A stretch of DNA of 64,000 nucleotides from positions 21,738 to 85,737 of the forward strand of contig NZ_BMXN01000015.1 of NCBI RefSeq assembly GCF_014651775.1. The letters run 5' to 3'. The position numbers and the translations under genes are program-made. Shown here in pieces: positions 24,555 through 34,467 of this stretch. Source of the stretch: Vreelandella hamiltonii. Its GTDB lineage: Bacteria; Pseudomonadota; Gammaproteobacteria; Pseudomonadales; Halomonadaceae. Every line of letters begins with the position of its first letter. Position 1 is the stretch's first letter. Below the pieces are notes generated by a model. That model saw nothing but the letters and a program-made list of their open reading frames with translations, did not search any database and was not told the DNA's origin.

Positions 24555-27035
24555 TCAATACCGGAATGACAGCGTGCCCAGGACCGTACGGTCAGTGCCC
24601 CAGTAGCAACGGGCGGCATTGTTGCACTCGCCCACATACTGTTTATCGAAGAGATTCTCCACATTGAGCCCTACCCGCCAGTTCGCATCCAAGGCATAGC
24701 CGAGGGAAAGGTCAGCGAGCGTCACGGCGCGCGTGGCGAGCGTATCGCCGTATGCCAGGCTCGCGTCAGGATAGGCGTTGGAGCTTCCCAGGTAGCGCAC
24801 GCCCAGCCCTATTTCAGCGCCTTGCATGGGCCCTTGGAGAACCTCATAGTGGGCCCACAGAGAGGCCTTGTGGCGAGGTACGCCAGCCACCTGATTATCC
24901 TCATAACGGGGAAACGCCACGTCCTCGACAATACGCGCATCGGTGTAGGTGTATGCAGCGGCAACGCTAAGCGCATCGCTGACATCACTGACCAACTCCA
25001 GTTCGATACCATTGGAATCGGTACGCCCCACGTTGCGGTAGCCACCGATGGCGCTGTCGTAGTTGATGTCATTCTTCATCACGATATCGTAGGTCGAGAG
25101 CGTAATGGCGGTATCCGAGTCAGGCAGGTCGTAGCGCAGGCCCAACTCGTACTGGCGGCCTGTAATGGGATCTAGCGGCTCGTTGGTGGCGACAGAGACC
25201 TGGCGCGCGGGCACAAACGTAGTCGCATAATTCACATAGGGTGATAAACCGGAGTCGAACTGATACATCAAGCCTGCTTGCCAGCTAAACTCCTCATCGG
25301 TGACAGAAAAGCCACTTCCGGGTGCCAGATGGTTGTTGTACTCCGTCCTGGCCGAGTCAAAGCGCCCACCCACCTGGGCAATCAAGCCCCCCACTTGGCT
25401 ATGCAACTGGGAGTAGATACCGGTCAACGCCTGGACGTCCTCACCGTCTTCAGAGCGCTGCAGCGTTTGCGGTGATGAACTCCACTGGGGGTTAAAGATA
25501 TTGATCAGTTGAGGCGTACTGAACCCCACATCCTGGGTCTGAGAAAAAGAGGTTCGATCATAGCCAAACCCGGCGAGCCAGGTGTGCTCAACGGTATCGT
25601 TACCAAATTTGCCTACCACGCGGTTATCAATCGCCAAGGTCCTGCTATCGTTGTCGCGGTCTCTGCCGTAAGCACCAATGACATCGTCATAGCCATCGCC
25701 TGGGTAACTCCACCACACTTCCCGACGATTCACGTGAGAACGCAAGTAACGGGCATTTTGTTGAAAACGCCAATCCTCGTTGAAAGCGTGTTCGTACTCA
25801 TAGCCTAACGACCAGACTTCCCGCTCGAAGGTGTCCCACTCAGGATGGCCCAGGTTCGTGCGGGAGCTCAGCGTTCCTGAAGGGTGATCGAGCAGGGTCC
25901 CCGCCGCTGGCAATCCTAGCTGCAGCTCGGTGTCATCTTGTTGGTACATACCCAACACGGTCAGCCGGTCTTGATCACTCAGCTCGAAGGTCAACGAGGG
26001 GGCGATGTAGGTGCGATCGTCCTGTACGCTATCGATCTGGGTATCCGAGTCGCGATGCAAAAAGACGACTCGGCCCTGTACCGACCCGTCAGCATTCAGC
26101 GGGCCAGACACGTCGGCCGAGACCTGGCGGCGGTCATGGCTACCATAACTCAGGTTCACCTCGCCTTGATGATCAGCGGTAGGTCGTTTGCTGACCAAGT
26201 TGACCAATCCGCCAGGCACGTTTTCACCGTAAAGCGCCGTGGTGGGCCCTTTGAAGACTTCAACCCGCTCCAGGCCATAGGGCTCTGCCGACGTGGAGTA
26301 GGCGTTGGGTTGCACACGCAGGCCATCGCGGTAAGTACCGTAGCCATAATCGCGCTGGTTCATACCGCGAATAAAGAAGATATCGCCTGCCAAGCCATCC
26401 CCCACCGGGAAGTCACTCGACGAAATACCGGGCACGTAACTCAAGATGTTGCTGAGTGTGCGAGGGTTCTGATCCTCGATGCGTTGACGAGTCACCACGG
26501 ACACCGTACGCGGCGTGTCCTCGAGCGCGGTATCGGTCTTGGTGGCCGTCAAACTGCGCTGTGCTCGATAGCCATGGTCAGGCCCCACGGCAGAGGGGCT
26601 CAACCACTCGGCTTCTACATGAAGCACCGGCAACGCTTCATTACCGGCCTGCTCTACCAGCCGATAACTGCCATCGCTCTGCCGCGCGGCTCCAAGGTGG
26701 GTTCCGTACAGCAGCCGCTCAAGCCCCGCCTCGACGCTGTACTGCCCAGACAGCCCAGGGCTCTGGCGCCCTTCGCCCAGTTGGCTGGCACCGCTGATGA
26801 ATACCCCCGCTTCCGTGGCAAACCGATTGATCACTGTGCTGAGCGAGCCAGCGGGGATCTCATAGTCGCGAGCTTGCTGCTGGCTGGTTTGCGCCATGGC
26901 CGGCATCGCCAGCAGTGGTGTCACCAACCAGCCCACGGCTGTGAGGTGCACTGCCAGCGCGAGGGCGCGGTGACGCCTTGGCAACAGACGGGTGACAGTC
27001 GACGATGAAGGCAATGCAGAGCGCTGATGCGGCAT
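24555..27035 (-). CDS. TonB-dependent siderophore receptor with STN signalling domain
   Basis: This protein of about 826 residues has a long signal peptide (to about residue 48, AMPAMAQ), an STN domain (YEIPAGSLSTVINRFATEAG), a plug (TPRTVSVVTRQRIEDQNPRT, VPGISSSDFP, FIRGMNQRDYGYG) and a 22-strand barrel ending in FRY with terminal aromatic residue. The STN domain touches FecR-type anti-sigma factors, and fecR/fecI lie directly upstream. The family is FhuA/FoxA/FpvA-like, for hydroxamate siderophores. The exact ligand is unknown, but the fhuB/fhuC/fhuF neighbours point to a ferrichrome or ferrioxamine type. The start at 27035 follows AAGGGGAA; an in-frame ATG 20 codons earlier has none. Confidence 0.92.
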   Translation of the reverse strand: MPHQRSALPSSSTVTRLLPRRHRALALAVHLTAVGWLVTPLLAMPAMAQTSQQQARDYEIPAGSLSTVINRFATEAGVFISGASQLGEGRQSPGLSGQYSVEAGLERLLYGTHLGAARQSDGSYRLVEQAGNEALPVLHVEAEWLSPSAVGPDHGYRAQRSLTATKTDTALEDTPRTVSVVTRQRIEDQNPRTLSNILSYVPGISSSDFPVGDGLAGDIFFIRGMNQRDYGYGTYRDGLRVQPNAYSTSAEPYGLERVEVFKGPTTALYGENVPGGLVNLVSKRPTADHQGEVNLSYGSHDRRQVSADVSGPLNADGSVQGRVVFLHRDSDTQIDSVQDDRTYIAPSLTFELSDQDRLTVLGMYQQDDTELQLGLPAAGTLLDHPSGTLSSRTNLGHPEWDTFEREVWSLGYEYEHAFNEDWRFQQNARYLRSHVNRREVWWSYPGDGYDDVIGAYGRDRDNDSRTLAIDNRVVGKFGNDTVEHTWLAGFGYDRTSFSQTQDVGFSTPQLINIFNPQWSSSPQTLQRSEDGEDVQALTGIYSQLHSQVGGLIAQVGGRFDSARTEYNNHLAPGSGFSVTDEEFSWQAGLMYQFDSGLSPYVNYATTFVPARQVSVATNEPLDPITGRQYELGLRYDLPDSDTAITLSTYDIVMKNDINYDSAIGGYRNVGRTDSNGIELELVSDVSDALSVAAAYTYTDARIVEDVAFPRYEDNQVAGVPRHKASLWAHYEVLQGPMQGAEIGLGVRYLGSSNAYPDASLAYGDTLATRAVTLADLSLGYALDANWRVGLNVENLFDKQYVGECNNAARCYWGTDRTVLGTLSFRY

Positions 27036-27136
27036 ATCGATTCCCCTTGCAGATGATGTTTGACGACTTATGGAGAGGAATCGAACCAACGCCAAAAAGG
27101 GGAACCCAGAACGTGTTTTTTATATTGGGCGTGCTG

Positions 27137-28153
27137 TTATTTGTCAGCCGACACCGCCTCGATCTTGATCCAAAAGGGCATGACTCGGAGTGCCTTCACG
27201 GGTAGGGTCGTTTCGACCATGCTCAGGGTGCGCTCCAGGTCGTCAATGGGGAAGGCACCGAACAGGGTCAGCTCTGCCACCGCTGGATCGACCTCCAGGC
27301 GGCCATGATGATGCCGACTCAGCTCCATGGCGAAGGCTTTCAATGACATGTCTTCCGCCAGCAAGACACCCTGGGCCCAAGCTGCCTGACTCACCACGGC
27401 AGGCGTGAGCCCGCTAACCTCATGAGCGGAATAGCTGGCCTGATGCCCGGCATCGACCACCTCACGTTGGCCAGCCTGCCCGCCATCGCCAAGGGTCTGA
27501 ATAGCCACCGCGCCCTCGAACACCGCCAAAAGCTCGTCGTCTTGGCGCTGGCGAACGCTGAAACGGGTTCCCAGGGGAGTCAGTCGCGCATGACGGGTAT
27601 CCATGTACAAGGGGCGCTCGGGGGCATCCCCTGTGTCGATCAGCACCTCGCCTGCCACCAGCTGTAGCCGACGATACCCAGCGGCGTAGTCGACATTCAG
27701 CGCCGACGCGCTACTGAGCCATACCTGAGTGCCGTCCTCCAGTTCGATACGGTAAATGTCGCCGGTGGCAGAGCGGTAATCGGCACGCCAATAGGCTACC
27801 CATTGAGGCAACGGCGTCCACTGCCAGGAGAGCCCTGCCAGCACGACCACGACCACCAGGCTGGACAGCCCGTTCAGCAGATGCCACCTACCTCGGCGCC
27901 GATGTCGCGCCGAGCTGATGACTCGGTCGGCGGCCTGCCGCTCTGCATCATCAAGGTGGGCGGTGAAACGCTGGCTGACGCCTTCCACTTGCTGCCAAGC
28001 CCAGCGGTGGGTGTCGTTGGCCTCATGCCACTCCTGCCAACGACGATGTGCCATGGCCGACGGCTCCGCTGCTTGCCTCTCGGCAAACCACTCGGCAGCC
28101 TCCGCCAACGCACGACGTTTGGCTGCTTCATCGTCGCAGGTAGCCGTCTCCAT
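27137..28153 (-). CDS. fecR: FecR-family anti-sigma / sigma regulator
   Basis: This 338-residue inner-membrane protein has an N-terminal cytoplasmic DUF4880-type domain (EAAEWFAERQ, then WQEWHEANDTHRWAW), a single membrane span (LSSLVVVVVLAGLSW near residue 100), and a periplasmic FecR domain with YRSATGDIYRIELEDGTQVWL and RHARLTPLGTRFSVRQ. Its C-terminal part (ELTLFGAFPIDDLERTLSMV) resembles the STN-like domain that meets the receptor. It passes the signal from the loaded TonB receptor to FecI. Its ATG follows the fecI stop codon immediately (TAGATG), which implies translational coupling. Confidence 0.92.
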   Translation of the reverse strand: METATCDDEAAKRRALAEAAEWFAERQAAEPSAMAHRRWQEWHEANDTHRWAWQQVEGVSQRFTAHLDDAERQAADRVISSARHRRRGRWHLLNGLSSLVVVVVLAGLSWQWTPLPQWVAYWRADYRSATGDIYRIELEDGTQVWLSSASALNVDYAAGYRRLQLVAGEVLIDTGDAPERPLYMDTRHARLTPLGTRFSVRQRQDDELLAVFEGAVAIQTLGDGGQAGQREVVDAGHQASYSAHEVSGLTPAVVSQAAWAQGVLLAEDMSLKAFAMELSRHHHGRLEVDPAVAELTLFGAFPIDDLERTLSMVETTLPVKALRVMPFWIKIEAVSADK

Positions 28154-28705
28154 CTAGAGGCTCGCCTCGAAGCCTGCTTCGATCAACGCGCATTGCAGCA
28201 TGGCCTGCGCCATATATTTTTTGACCATCCGTTCGGAAACCCCCAGCTCCTCGGCAATCTGCCGATAGGGTTTACCGTGTAGCTGCGAGGCCAGAAAGGC
28301 ACTGACGACTTTCTCCGGCAGTTGCGCCAGCATGCGGTCGATTTCACACAGGGTTTCGATGACGATCTGATGGTGTTCGACGGAGGGCATGTTCACTTCC
28401 GCGCGGACGGCCAATGTCTCTCGCCAGGCTCGCTCGATGTCCTGACGGCGCCAATGATCCACGCACATCCCCTTGGCCATCCGGCTGAGATAGGCTCGGG
28501 TGCCATCGAAACTATCGAAATGGCGCGGCGTCTTCAGCAACCGCACAAACGCATCCTGCGCCAAATCGGCCGCCGATTCGCCGCATCCCAGCCGTTGCCT
28601 GAGCAACTGCTGCAACCAAGGCTGGTGGTGATGATAGAGCTGGCCCAGTGACTCTCGACAACCCGTATGATAAGCCGAGTGCCCGACGGCGGGAGGGATC
28701 GTCAT
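28154..28705 (-). CDS. fecI: FecI-family ECF sigma factor
   Basis: This 183-residue sigma factor has region 2 (DLAQDAFVRLLKTPRHF, TRAYLSRMAKGMCVDHWRR) and region 4 (LPEKVVSAFLASQLHGKPYR, IAEELGVSERMVKKYMAQAM). FecI-type factors direct RNA polymerase to the neighbouring TonB receptor promoter on a surface siderophore signal. The gene starts 7 bp after the ABC transporter gene and is followed directly by fecR. The receptor follows fecR after about 100 bp, the likely place of its target promoter. The factor would itself be under iron control if the whole run is Fur-regulated. Confidence 0.92.
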   Translation of the reverse strand: MTIPPAVGHSAYHTGCRESLGQLYHHHQPWLQQLLRQRLGCGESAADLAQDAFVRLLKTPRHFDSFDGTRAYLSRMAKGMCVDHWRRQDIERAWRETLAVRAEVNMPSVEHHQIVIETLCEIDRMLAQLPEKVVSAFLASQLHGKPYRQIAEELGVSERMVKKYMAQAMLQCALIEAGFEASL

Positions 28706-28712
28706 GGTGCTT

Positions 28713-30371
28713 TCATCCGCTCACTCGGGCCACCGCGTCGCGGCTGGCGGCTGCGCGCTGCTCACCGGAGAGCTCGACGAGCTGCCCGCCGCGCATTTCC
28801 AGCAGTCGGTCGGCCTGGTCGAAATAGTGGTCATCGTGGCTGATCACGACCAGCGTTTTGCCCAGCGCCCTGAGCTGCGGCAGTAGCTCGCGGTAGAAGA
28901 CGCGCCGAAACTGAGGGTCCTGGTCGGCAGCCCACTCGTCCAGCAGCAACACATCGCGCTGTTCGGCTACCGCCAGCAGCATGGCGAGGCGCTTGCGCTG
29001 GCCCTGGGAGAGGTTGACGTTGGTGACGCGGTCGCCGTCGAAATCGAGCTTGTTCTGCATGGCCAGGGCGGCCAGCCACTGTTCCACCAGGGCCGGGTCG
29101 GGTGCCTCGCCCCCTGGCCCCATCAACCGGTCAAACAAGTGCAGGTCCGTGTAAATGGCCGAAAAGTGCTGTCGATAGCGTGTCCAGTCTTGGTCGCGTA
29201 GCGGCTTGCCATCGACGCGGACACAGCCACGCTGAGGGTGGTAAAGCCCGGTCAGTAGCCTCGCCAGGGTCGATTTTCCGCTGCCGTTTCCGCCAATCAG
29301 GAACACCACTTCGCCACGCTTCAAGGTCAGATCGATAGGGCCAATGGCAAAGCCCGCGCGCGACTCCTCATCCGGATAGCGATAGCAGACCTGCTCCAGG
29401 GTCAGTTCCTGCCAATCGTGGCGCTGGGCCGCGTGGCCGAAGGTTTCACTGTGCTCGGCCAGCTCCAGACTACGAATCTTTTCAAACGCGACTCGGGCGT
29501 TGATCAGCGTCGGGAAAGCGCCTATCGCCTGTATCAGCGGCGCGCGCAGAAACAGCAGAGTCAGCGAAAAGGTGGTGGCCACCTGCACCGATGCCCAGCC
29601 AAGGCCATTGGCCAAAAAGAAGGTGATGCCAATCGCCCCTAGCATCATGATGTTGAACCAGTTCACGGCGCTGAGATGATAGGTATCGCCCAGAATGTAA
29701 TGACGGCGACAATCCTTGGCGTTGGGCGTATAGACATCGCGGTACAGCCATTCGGCGCGGTCGCGGTTGAGCGCCAGCTCTTTGCGCCCCTCGATCACGG
29801 CCTGGTAATCCGCGTAGAGACGATCCTGTATCTCGCGCAGCTTGGCCATGTGCCCATAGACTCGCGCCACCAGACGCATACCGATGACCACCGTCACGAT
29901 CACCCACAATGCGGAGATCCCCAGCATGGCAGGCGAAAGCCACCACAGGTAAAGCGTGGCACCCACCGTCAGCACCCCGCCTTGCACCAGTTCCGGCAAA
30001 CGTATGAAGGCAACGGTGACCGAGTTCACATCGGTGGAGAGGCTCGCCAGCAGGCGCGCACTGCCGATCTGCTCGGCACGCTCGAGATGGGTATCCAGAA
30101 TGCGCTTGATCAACTGCCCCCGCAGCCGATAAACGAACTGGTGGCCCAGCGTGGTCAGCGCCAATTGCGATGCCAGGGTTATGAGCAGCAGTAGCGCGAT
30201 CAACCCCAGAAACTCGGGCAGGATACGCCAGGGATCAACGAAGGAACCCAGCAGCCGCTGATTGATAAACGCGATGACGCCAATGCCCAGGCCCGCACTG
30301 GCCAGACTCAGTAGCAACACGGCGACGAAGGGCCAGCGGTAATCACGCCATACGATCTTCAACAGCTCCAT
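28713..30371 (-). CDS. Cyclic-peptide/siderophore-type ABC exporter (PvdE/SyrD family), fused permease-ATPase
   Basis: This 552-residue half-size ABC transporter has six transmembrane helices (residues 1-310) and an ATPase domain: Walker [16 protein letters not shown], signature [15 protein letters not shown] and Walker [17 protein letters not shown]. The DEWAADQDP Walker B form is typical of PvdE and SyrD, which export a pyoverdine precursor or a lipopeptide to the periplasm. No peptide synthetase is in the window, so either it exports something made elsewhere or it has been recruited to siderophore handling. The start at 30371 (MELLKIV) has AGGAG at proper spacing. It lies between fhuB and fecI on the same strand. 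Confidence 0.85.
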   Translation of the reverse strand: MELLKIVWRDYRWPFVAVLLLSLASAGLGIGVIAFINQRLLGSFVDPWRILPEFLGLIALLLLITLASQLALTTLGHQFVYRLRGQLIKRILDTHLERAEQIGSARLLASLSTDVNSVTVAFIRLPELVQGGVLTVGATLYLWWLSPAMLGISALWVIVTVVIGMRLVARVYGHMAKLREIQDRLYADYQAVIEGRKELALNRDRAEWLYRDVYTPNAKDCRRHYILGDTYHLSAVNWFNIMMLGAIGITFFLANGLGWASVQVATTFSLTLLFLRAPLIQAIGAFPTLINARVAFEKIRSLELAEHSETFGHAAQRHDWQELTLEQVCYRYPDEESRAGFAIGPIDLTLKRGEVVFLIGGNGSGKSTLARLLTGLYHPQRGCVRVDGKPLRDQDWTRYRQHFSAIYTDLHLFDRLMGPGGEAPDPALVEQWLAALAMQNKLDFDGDRVTNVNLSQGQRKRLAMLLAVAEQRDVLLLDEWAADQDPQFRRVFYRELLPQLRALGKTLVVISHDDHYFDQADRLLEMRGGQLVELSGEQRAAASRDAVARVSG

Positions 30372-30420
30372 CACCATGACTCCTGGGCTTTTTTCATATC
30401 ACCACCAATAGAGAGGGCAA

Positions 30421-32421
30421 TCACAACCGCCGCAGCCCCCACATGAAATAGGCGCCGCCGATCAAGGACGCCACCAAGCCCGCCGGTATCTCATAGGGAA
30501 AAATGATCTGTCGGCCGATCCAATCCGCCAGCACCATCAGCAGCATGCCGATCAACGCAGCCCCCAGCAGGTGCTGCCCCGCCCGAGAGAAACCGACCAG
30601 GCGTGCCATGTGCGGCGCCAGCAGGCCAATGAACGACAGCGGCCCGACCACCAGGGTGGCGCAGGCGGTTAACAGCGCCACCAACAGCAGCAGCGCCAAA
30701 CGGGCACGGTTGAGGGTCACTCCCAGTGCTCTGGCAGTCGGCGCGCCCAAGGGCAAGATATCCAGCCAGCGGGTGAAGGGCAGCGTAATCAACGCCAGCA
30801 TCGCAGCCACTCCCCCGACCGTCACCGCATGGGTGACATCTACGTAGTAGGTGGAGCCCGCCAGCCAGGCAATGACCTGCTGGCCACGCGGATCGCCCCC
30901 CGCCAGCATCACGCTGCGTACCGCATCGAAAAGGGCACTGACGGCCACCCCAGTGAGCAGCAAACGCTCGGGGAGATAACCGCTCTTGCGGTTGATGCCC
31001 ACGAGCACCAGCAACGTGGCGAAAGCCCCCAGCGTGCCGACCCCCATCAGCATCATGTTGGTGGGCGTGGGTAACAGAAAAATGCCCAGAATCAGCGCGA
31101 TGGCACAGCCACCGCTGATACCCAGCACTTCCGGGCTGGCCATGGGATTGGCGGAAAGGCGCTGGAGTATCGTCCCGGCAATGGCCAGCATCAACCCGCT
31201 GGCAGCGGCCGCCATCACCCGTGGCAAGCGCCACTGCATCACATTCCAGCTCTCTGGCGAGAGCAGGTACCAGCCATCGACACCCTGGCCTACGAGCAGC
31301 CCCAGCAGCGTGGCCGCCAAGAGTGCAAAGATCAATCCGGTGACCAAGCGTGACGGCGCAGCATGGCGGCGGGCAACGACGCTCGCCCCTCTGGGCGGCT
31401 GATCGCCCTGAAGTTTCAGGCGCGGAATCAGCCACATCAGTAGCGGTGCCCCCAGGGCACCGGTAACCGCCCCGGTGGGAATGAAGGCTGCCCCCATACC
31501 ACCGAACTGCTGCAGCAGCAGGTCCGTGGTCGCCAGCAGCACGCCCCCCAGCAGCGTCGACCACAACACCCGCGACCCCAATCGGCGCGCCCCGGCCATG
31601 CGCACGATATTGGGCGCCGCCAGGCCAATGAAACCAATGATGCCCACCACGCTGACGATGCTGCCGGTAATGAAGACGGCCAGCCCCATCCCCGCAAAGC
31701 GCAGATAGGCCAACGAGACACCCAGGCTCTTGGCGCTGGCGTCGTCCAGCTCCAGCACTGCTAGCGGGCGCAGCAAGAACCAGGCAGCAATGCAGCTAAT
31801 CGCCAACCGAGGCCAGAGCACGGCCACGCCGTCCCAGCCATTTTGCGCCAGCGACCCCGCCCCCCAGATCAGCAGCCCCGACAGCGCCTCATGGTTGAAC
31901 AGCAGTAGCGCTGTCGAGAGCGCGCCCAGGTACAAATTGACGACCAGGCCCGCCAACACCACCACGATAGGCGCCAGCCCCCGACGCCAGGAAAGCAGAA
32001 AAACCAGCCCCACGGCCAGCGCGCCGCCCAGCAAGGCGACCCACTCACGCCCAGCCACCAACAACCCCGGCGCCAGCAAAGTGGCGGTCATCAGCGCCAG
32101 GTTAGCGCCCGATGCCACCCCCAGCGTCGTCGGCGAAGCTAACGGGTTACGCAGCACTTGCTGCATCAGCACACCCGCCAATCCCAAGCCAGCCCCCGCC
32201 AGCAGCGCGACCGACAGGCGCGGCCACCAAGCGTAGTAAAGCAGCAGCTCGTCGACACTCTCGAAAGAAGGCGCCACCAGGGCACGCAGGCCCAAGGTGA
32301 CTCCGCCTTGGCTTTCCAGTCCGGCCCAAAACAGCACCACCATCGGCAGGCTAAGCAGCAGGCAGGCTTTCGCGGGTGATACTCCTCCCAGACGTTGAGC
32401 AACTCGTGCGGTACCTAGCAT
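30421..32421 (-). CDS. fhuB: Iron(III)-hydroxamate ABC permease (fused)
   Basis: This 666-residue inner-membrane protein consists of two FecCD permease units in tandem, the FhuB arrangement (E. coli 660 residues). Unit 1 shows [20 protein letters not shown] and [20 protein letters not shown]. Unit 2 shows [20 protein letters not shown] and [20 protein letters not shown]. The paired P-L/M-A-S-P and G-L-A-A/L-P motifs are the coupling helices that meet the ATPase. It carries ferric hydroxamates from FhuD into the cytoplasm using FhuC. It is the first gene of the minus-strand siderophore run and is divergent from fhuC across a control region with Fur-like boxes. Confidence 0.94.
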   Translation of the reverse strand: MLGTARVAQRLGGVSPAKACLLLSLPMVVLFWAGLESQGGVTLGLRALVAPSFESVDELLLYYAWWPRLSVALLAGAGLGLAGVLMQQVLRNPLASPTTLGVASGANLALMTATLLAPGLLVAGREWVALLGGALAVGLVFLLSWRRGLAPIVVVLAGLVVNLYLGALSTALLLFNHEALSGLLIWGAGSLAQNGWDGVAVLWPRLAISCIAAWFLLRPLAVLELDDASAKSLGVSLAYLRFAGMGLAVFITGSIVSVVGIIGFIGLAAPNIVRMAGARRLGSRVLWSTLLGGVLLATTDLLLQQFGGMGAAFIPTGAVTGALGAPLLMWLIPRLKLQGDQPPRGASVVARRHAAPSRLVTGLIFALLAATLLGLLVGQGVDGWYLLSPESWNVMQWRLPRVMAAAASGLMLAIAGTILQRLSANPMASPEVLGISGGCAIALILGIFLLPTPTNMMLMGVGTLGAFATLLVLVGINRKSGYLPERLLLTGVAVSALFDAVRSVMLAGGDPRGQQVIAWLAGSTYYVDVTHAVTVGGVAAMLALITLPFTRWLDILPLGAPTARALGVTLNRARLALLLLVALLTACATLVVGPLSFIGLLAPHMARLVGFSRAGQHLLGAALIGMLLMVLADWIGRQIIFPYEIPAGLVASLIGGAYFMWGLRRL

Positions 32422-32537
32422 GGCAAGCCCTCGTTCGTGATGGCCATACCGCTCACCAGACTGGACGTGATAGCCAACACCATCATGGTCTTACCCTTAC
32501 CTTGGAGGAAAACGAGTGGACGGAACATTGCCGATTT

Positions 32538-32554
32538 AATCATCGGCGATGATT
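32538..32554. promoter_or_regulatory. Palindrome next to the left Fur box
   Basis: AATCATC (32538-32544), GGC, GATGATT (32548-32554) is a perfect palindrome of 7-bp arms. It abuts the fhuB-side Fur-like box. It may be part of a compound operator or a second regulator's site. Confidence 0.45.
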
Positions 32555-32573
32555 CTAAATGATAACGATTAGC
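32555..32573. promoter_or_regulatory. Fur-like box (fhuB side)
   Basis: This 19-bp site matches the Fur consensus GATAATGATAATCATTATC at 13 of 19 positions by my alignment, including ATGATAA and the ATTA of the second half. It lies about 135 bp before fhuB and would give iron repression of the minus-strand siderophore genes. Confidence 0.6.
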
Positions 32574-32617
32574 ACTACAATTGTATTATCATGCACAGGA
32601 GCCGCCCGGCAAACGCC

Positions 32618-32641
32618 CCAGGGCTGGCGAGATAGCCCTGG
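32618..32641. repeat. 8-bp inverted repeat between the Fur-like boxes
   Basis: CCAGGGCT (32618-32625) and AGCCCTGG (32634-32641) pair perfectly over 8 bp, 8 bases apart. It may be a binding site or a hairpin. There is no T-run, so it is not a normal terminator. Confidence 0.5.
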
Positions 32642-32681
32642 CCGTGTGCCTGCCGTTGTAGAATCAGTGCATCTTTATTTT

Positions 32682-32700
32682 AAAAATGAGAACCATTAGC
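32682..32700. promoter_or_regulatory. Fur-like box (fhuC side)
   Basis: This 19-bp site matches the Fur consensus at 14 of 19 positions by my alignment, with AATGAGAACCATTA at its centre. It lies 45 bp before the fhuC start, where it should overlap the promoter. Confidence 0.65.
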
Positions 32701-32745
32701 ACTAGAATGGAACGCTAAGGTCCTACCCATCTTCAGGAGTCATTC

Positions 32746-33513
32746 ATGTTCGAGGTCAAAGGTGCCACCTTTGAAATCAATGGCAAGCAGATCCTTGCAC
32801 CCATTGAGCACACCTTTCATGAGGGCAAGGTATACGGTCTGATTGGCCATAATGGCTCGGGCAAGTCGACGCTGATCAAACTGTTGGCACAGCAGCAGCC
32901 CGTCACCGAAGGCGATATCCTGTTCGACCATCGCCCGTTGCGTGCCTGGGGCACGCGCGAGTTTGCGCGTCAGGTGGCCTACCTGCCGCAGCATTTGCCC
33001 AGCGCTGAGAATCTCACTGGCCGTGAACTGGTCGCCTTTGGCCGCTACCCTTGGCACGGGCTGCTGGGGCGTCACGACCAGCGGGATAAAGCGGCCATCG
33101 AGCGCGCCATTACCCTGACGCATACGGAGGCCTTTGCCGACCGCCTGGTAGATACCCTTTCCGGGGGCGAGCGCCAGCGGGTATGGCTAGCCATGCTGAT
33201 TGCCCAAGGCAGCCGATTTCTACTGCTGGACGAACCATTGGCCGCCCTGGACATTGCCCACCAGATGGAAGTGCTGGCACTGGTACGCACGCTATGCGAC
33301 GAACTGAACCTGTGCGTCATCATCGTGCTCCATGACATCAACATGGCTTCGCGCTACTGCGATGAGCTCATGGCCCTGCATAGTGGACAGCTGCTGGCAC
33401 ACGGCGCCCCCGACGTCCTAATGCACGGCGCCACCCTCGAAGCCATCTACGGGCTACCCATGCAGGTGATGCCACACCCCAATGGAGAACACCGGATTGC
33501 CGTCGCCCAGTAG
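32746..33513 (+). CDS. fhuC: Iron(III)-hydroxamate ABC transporter ATP-binding protein
   Basis: This 255-residue ATPase is of FhuC/FepC type: Walker [18 protein letters not shown] near residue 33, Q-loop LPQHLP, signature TLSGGERQRVWLAMLI and Walker B RFLLLDEPLAALDI, with the switch His in VLHDIN. It powers import of ferric hydroxamates through FhuB. The start at 32746 follows AGGAG. It is divergent from fhuB and is followed by fhuF with its own Fur-like box. A short N-terminus is normal for the family. Confidence 0.93.
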   Translation: MFEVKGATFEINGKQILAPIEHTFHEGKVYGLIGHNGSGKSTLIKLLAQQQPVTEGDILFDHRPLRAWGTREFARQVAYLPQHLPSAENLTGRELVAFGRYPWHGLLGRHDQRDKAAIERAITLTHTEAFADRLVDTLSGGERQRVWLAMLIAQGSRFLLLDEPLAALDIAHQMEVLALVRTLCDELNLCVIIVLHDINMASRYCDELMALHSGQLLAHGAPDVLMHGATLEAIYGLPMQVMPHPNGEHRIAVAQ

Positions 33514-33560
33514 GCGCCACTCCCCCCCCACAGGAAAAAGAGTCGTTCTCAATCAGTACT

Positions 33561-33579
33561 TCAACTGATAAGCATTATC
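33561..33579. promoter_or_regulatory. Fur-like box before fhuF
   Basis: This 19-bp site matches the Fur consensus at 14 of 19 positions by my alignment, with GATAAGCATTATC intact. It lies 53 bp before the chosen fhuF start and suggests that fhuF has its own iron-repressed promoter. Confidence 0.65.
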
Positions 33580-33631
33580 GCTTATGCTGACTCTCTTTCC
33601 TCGCGCCCCGTTTACGCCTTGGAGTTTGGTC

Positions 33632-34405
33632 ATGCCACTTGCCTTGCGCCAGCCCGACACCGTCACGCCGCCTACCCTGGCCGACTGCTACCAGGGCCCA
33701 CTTGAGCACTTTACCGTGCCAATGATCGGCGGTGTGCCCCCCCAAGGGGCCATCAAGGCTGCGCGATGGCGTAATGCCGCGCTGCTGGAAGAGGACATGG
33801 CGCACTTCGCCAGCCGTTACCCAGGTGGCGACCTGCGCGCCATTGCATCGCTCTGGTCGAAGTGGCATTTCAGTACGGTCACCGTCCCCACACTGACGGC
33901 ACATCTACTGCTTGACCGCGATTTACCCGTAGGGCTGGACGACCTCCATGTGATGCAAAATGATCAGGGGGGGACACAAGGACTCTGGCTTCCGCATGAA
34001 GGCGAACGGTTTACCACCTTGGACACCCGCCAACGCTTCGCGACGCTGATAGAGCAACACTGGGCGCCGCTCATCGAGCGCTTGTCAGCCTTGTCAGGAG
34101 CGGCTCCCCGCGTCTTCTGGAGCAACGCCGGTGGCTATGTGGATTACTACGTCAATGCCCTCGCTACTCACCCCTTGGTCAAGCCTTCCGCCTTGGCCGC
34201 GACCCGGGCACTGCTGGAGTCGCGCACGCTCAACGGCCAACGCAATCCACTCTTCGAGCCAGTACGCACCTACCAGCCCAGCGGCAGCGACGACGTCAAA
34301 CGTGTGCGCAAACTTTGTTGCCTGCGATACTTGCTGGAGGAGTTCGACGTCTGCAGCAACTGCCCGCTGGAGGGCTGCGACCGCGCGGCGCGCAAGCGCC
34401 ATTGA
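33632..34405 (+). CDS. fhuF: Ferric-siderophore reductase FhuF-like
   Basis: This 257-residue protein carries the FhuF [2Fe-2S] signature at its C-terminus: KLCCLRYLL, then FDVCSNCPL, that is Cys-Cys-x10-Cys-x2-Cys. FhuF reduces the iron of cytoplasmic ferric hydroxamates to release it. The ATG at 33632 has GGAG at good spacing, and the upstream ATG at 33584 lies in the control region. The Fur-like box before it supports iron repression. It ends about 60 bp before the ArgP-like regulator. The siderophore specificity is inferred from fhuB/fhuC nearby. Confidence 0.88.
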   Translation: MPLALRQPDTVTPPTLADCYQGPLEHFTVPMIGGVPPQGAIKAARWRNAALLEEDMAHFASRYPGGDLRAIASLWSKWHFSTVTVPTLTAHLLLDRDLPVGLDDLHVMQNDQGGTQGLWLPHEGERFTTLDTRQRFATLIEQHWAPLIERLSALSGAAPRVFWSNAGGYVDYYVNALATHPLVKPSALAATRALLESRTLNGQRNPLFEPVRTYQPSGSDDVKRVRKLCCLRYLLEEFDVCSNCPLEGCDRAARKRH

Positions 34406-34467
34406 GTTCTGGCATCGCAGTGGCGTATTGAGGGAAGATCATCACTTTCTCCCCGAATAGAACGGCC

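Larger units (their letters stand above)
32422..32745. other. Divergent siderophore control region (no gene)
   Basis: This 324-bp gap separates fhuB and fhuC and is AT-richer than its flanks. It contains two Fur-like boxes (32555-32573 and 32682-32700), a perfect 17-bp palindrome at 32538-32554 touching the left box, and an 8-bp inverted repeat at 32618-32641 between the two boxes. It should hold the promoters for both directions. Confidence 0.7.

Noticed and set aside
27065..27100. tRNA-like GGTTCGATTCC on the minus strand between fecR and the receptor gene
   Set aside because: It resembles a T-arm loop, but the flanking bases do not pair and there is no acceptor or anticodon stem.
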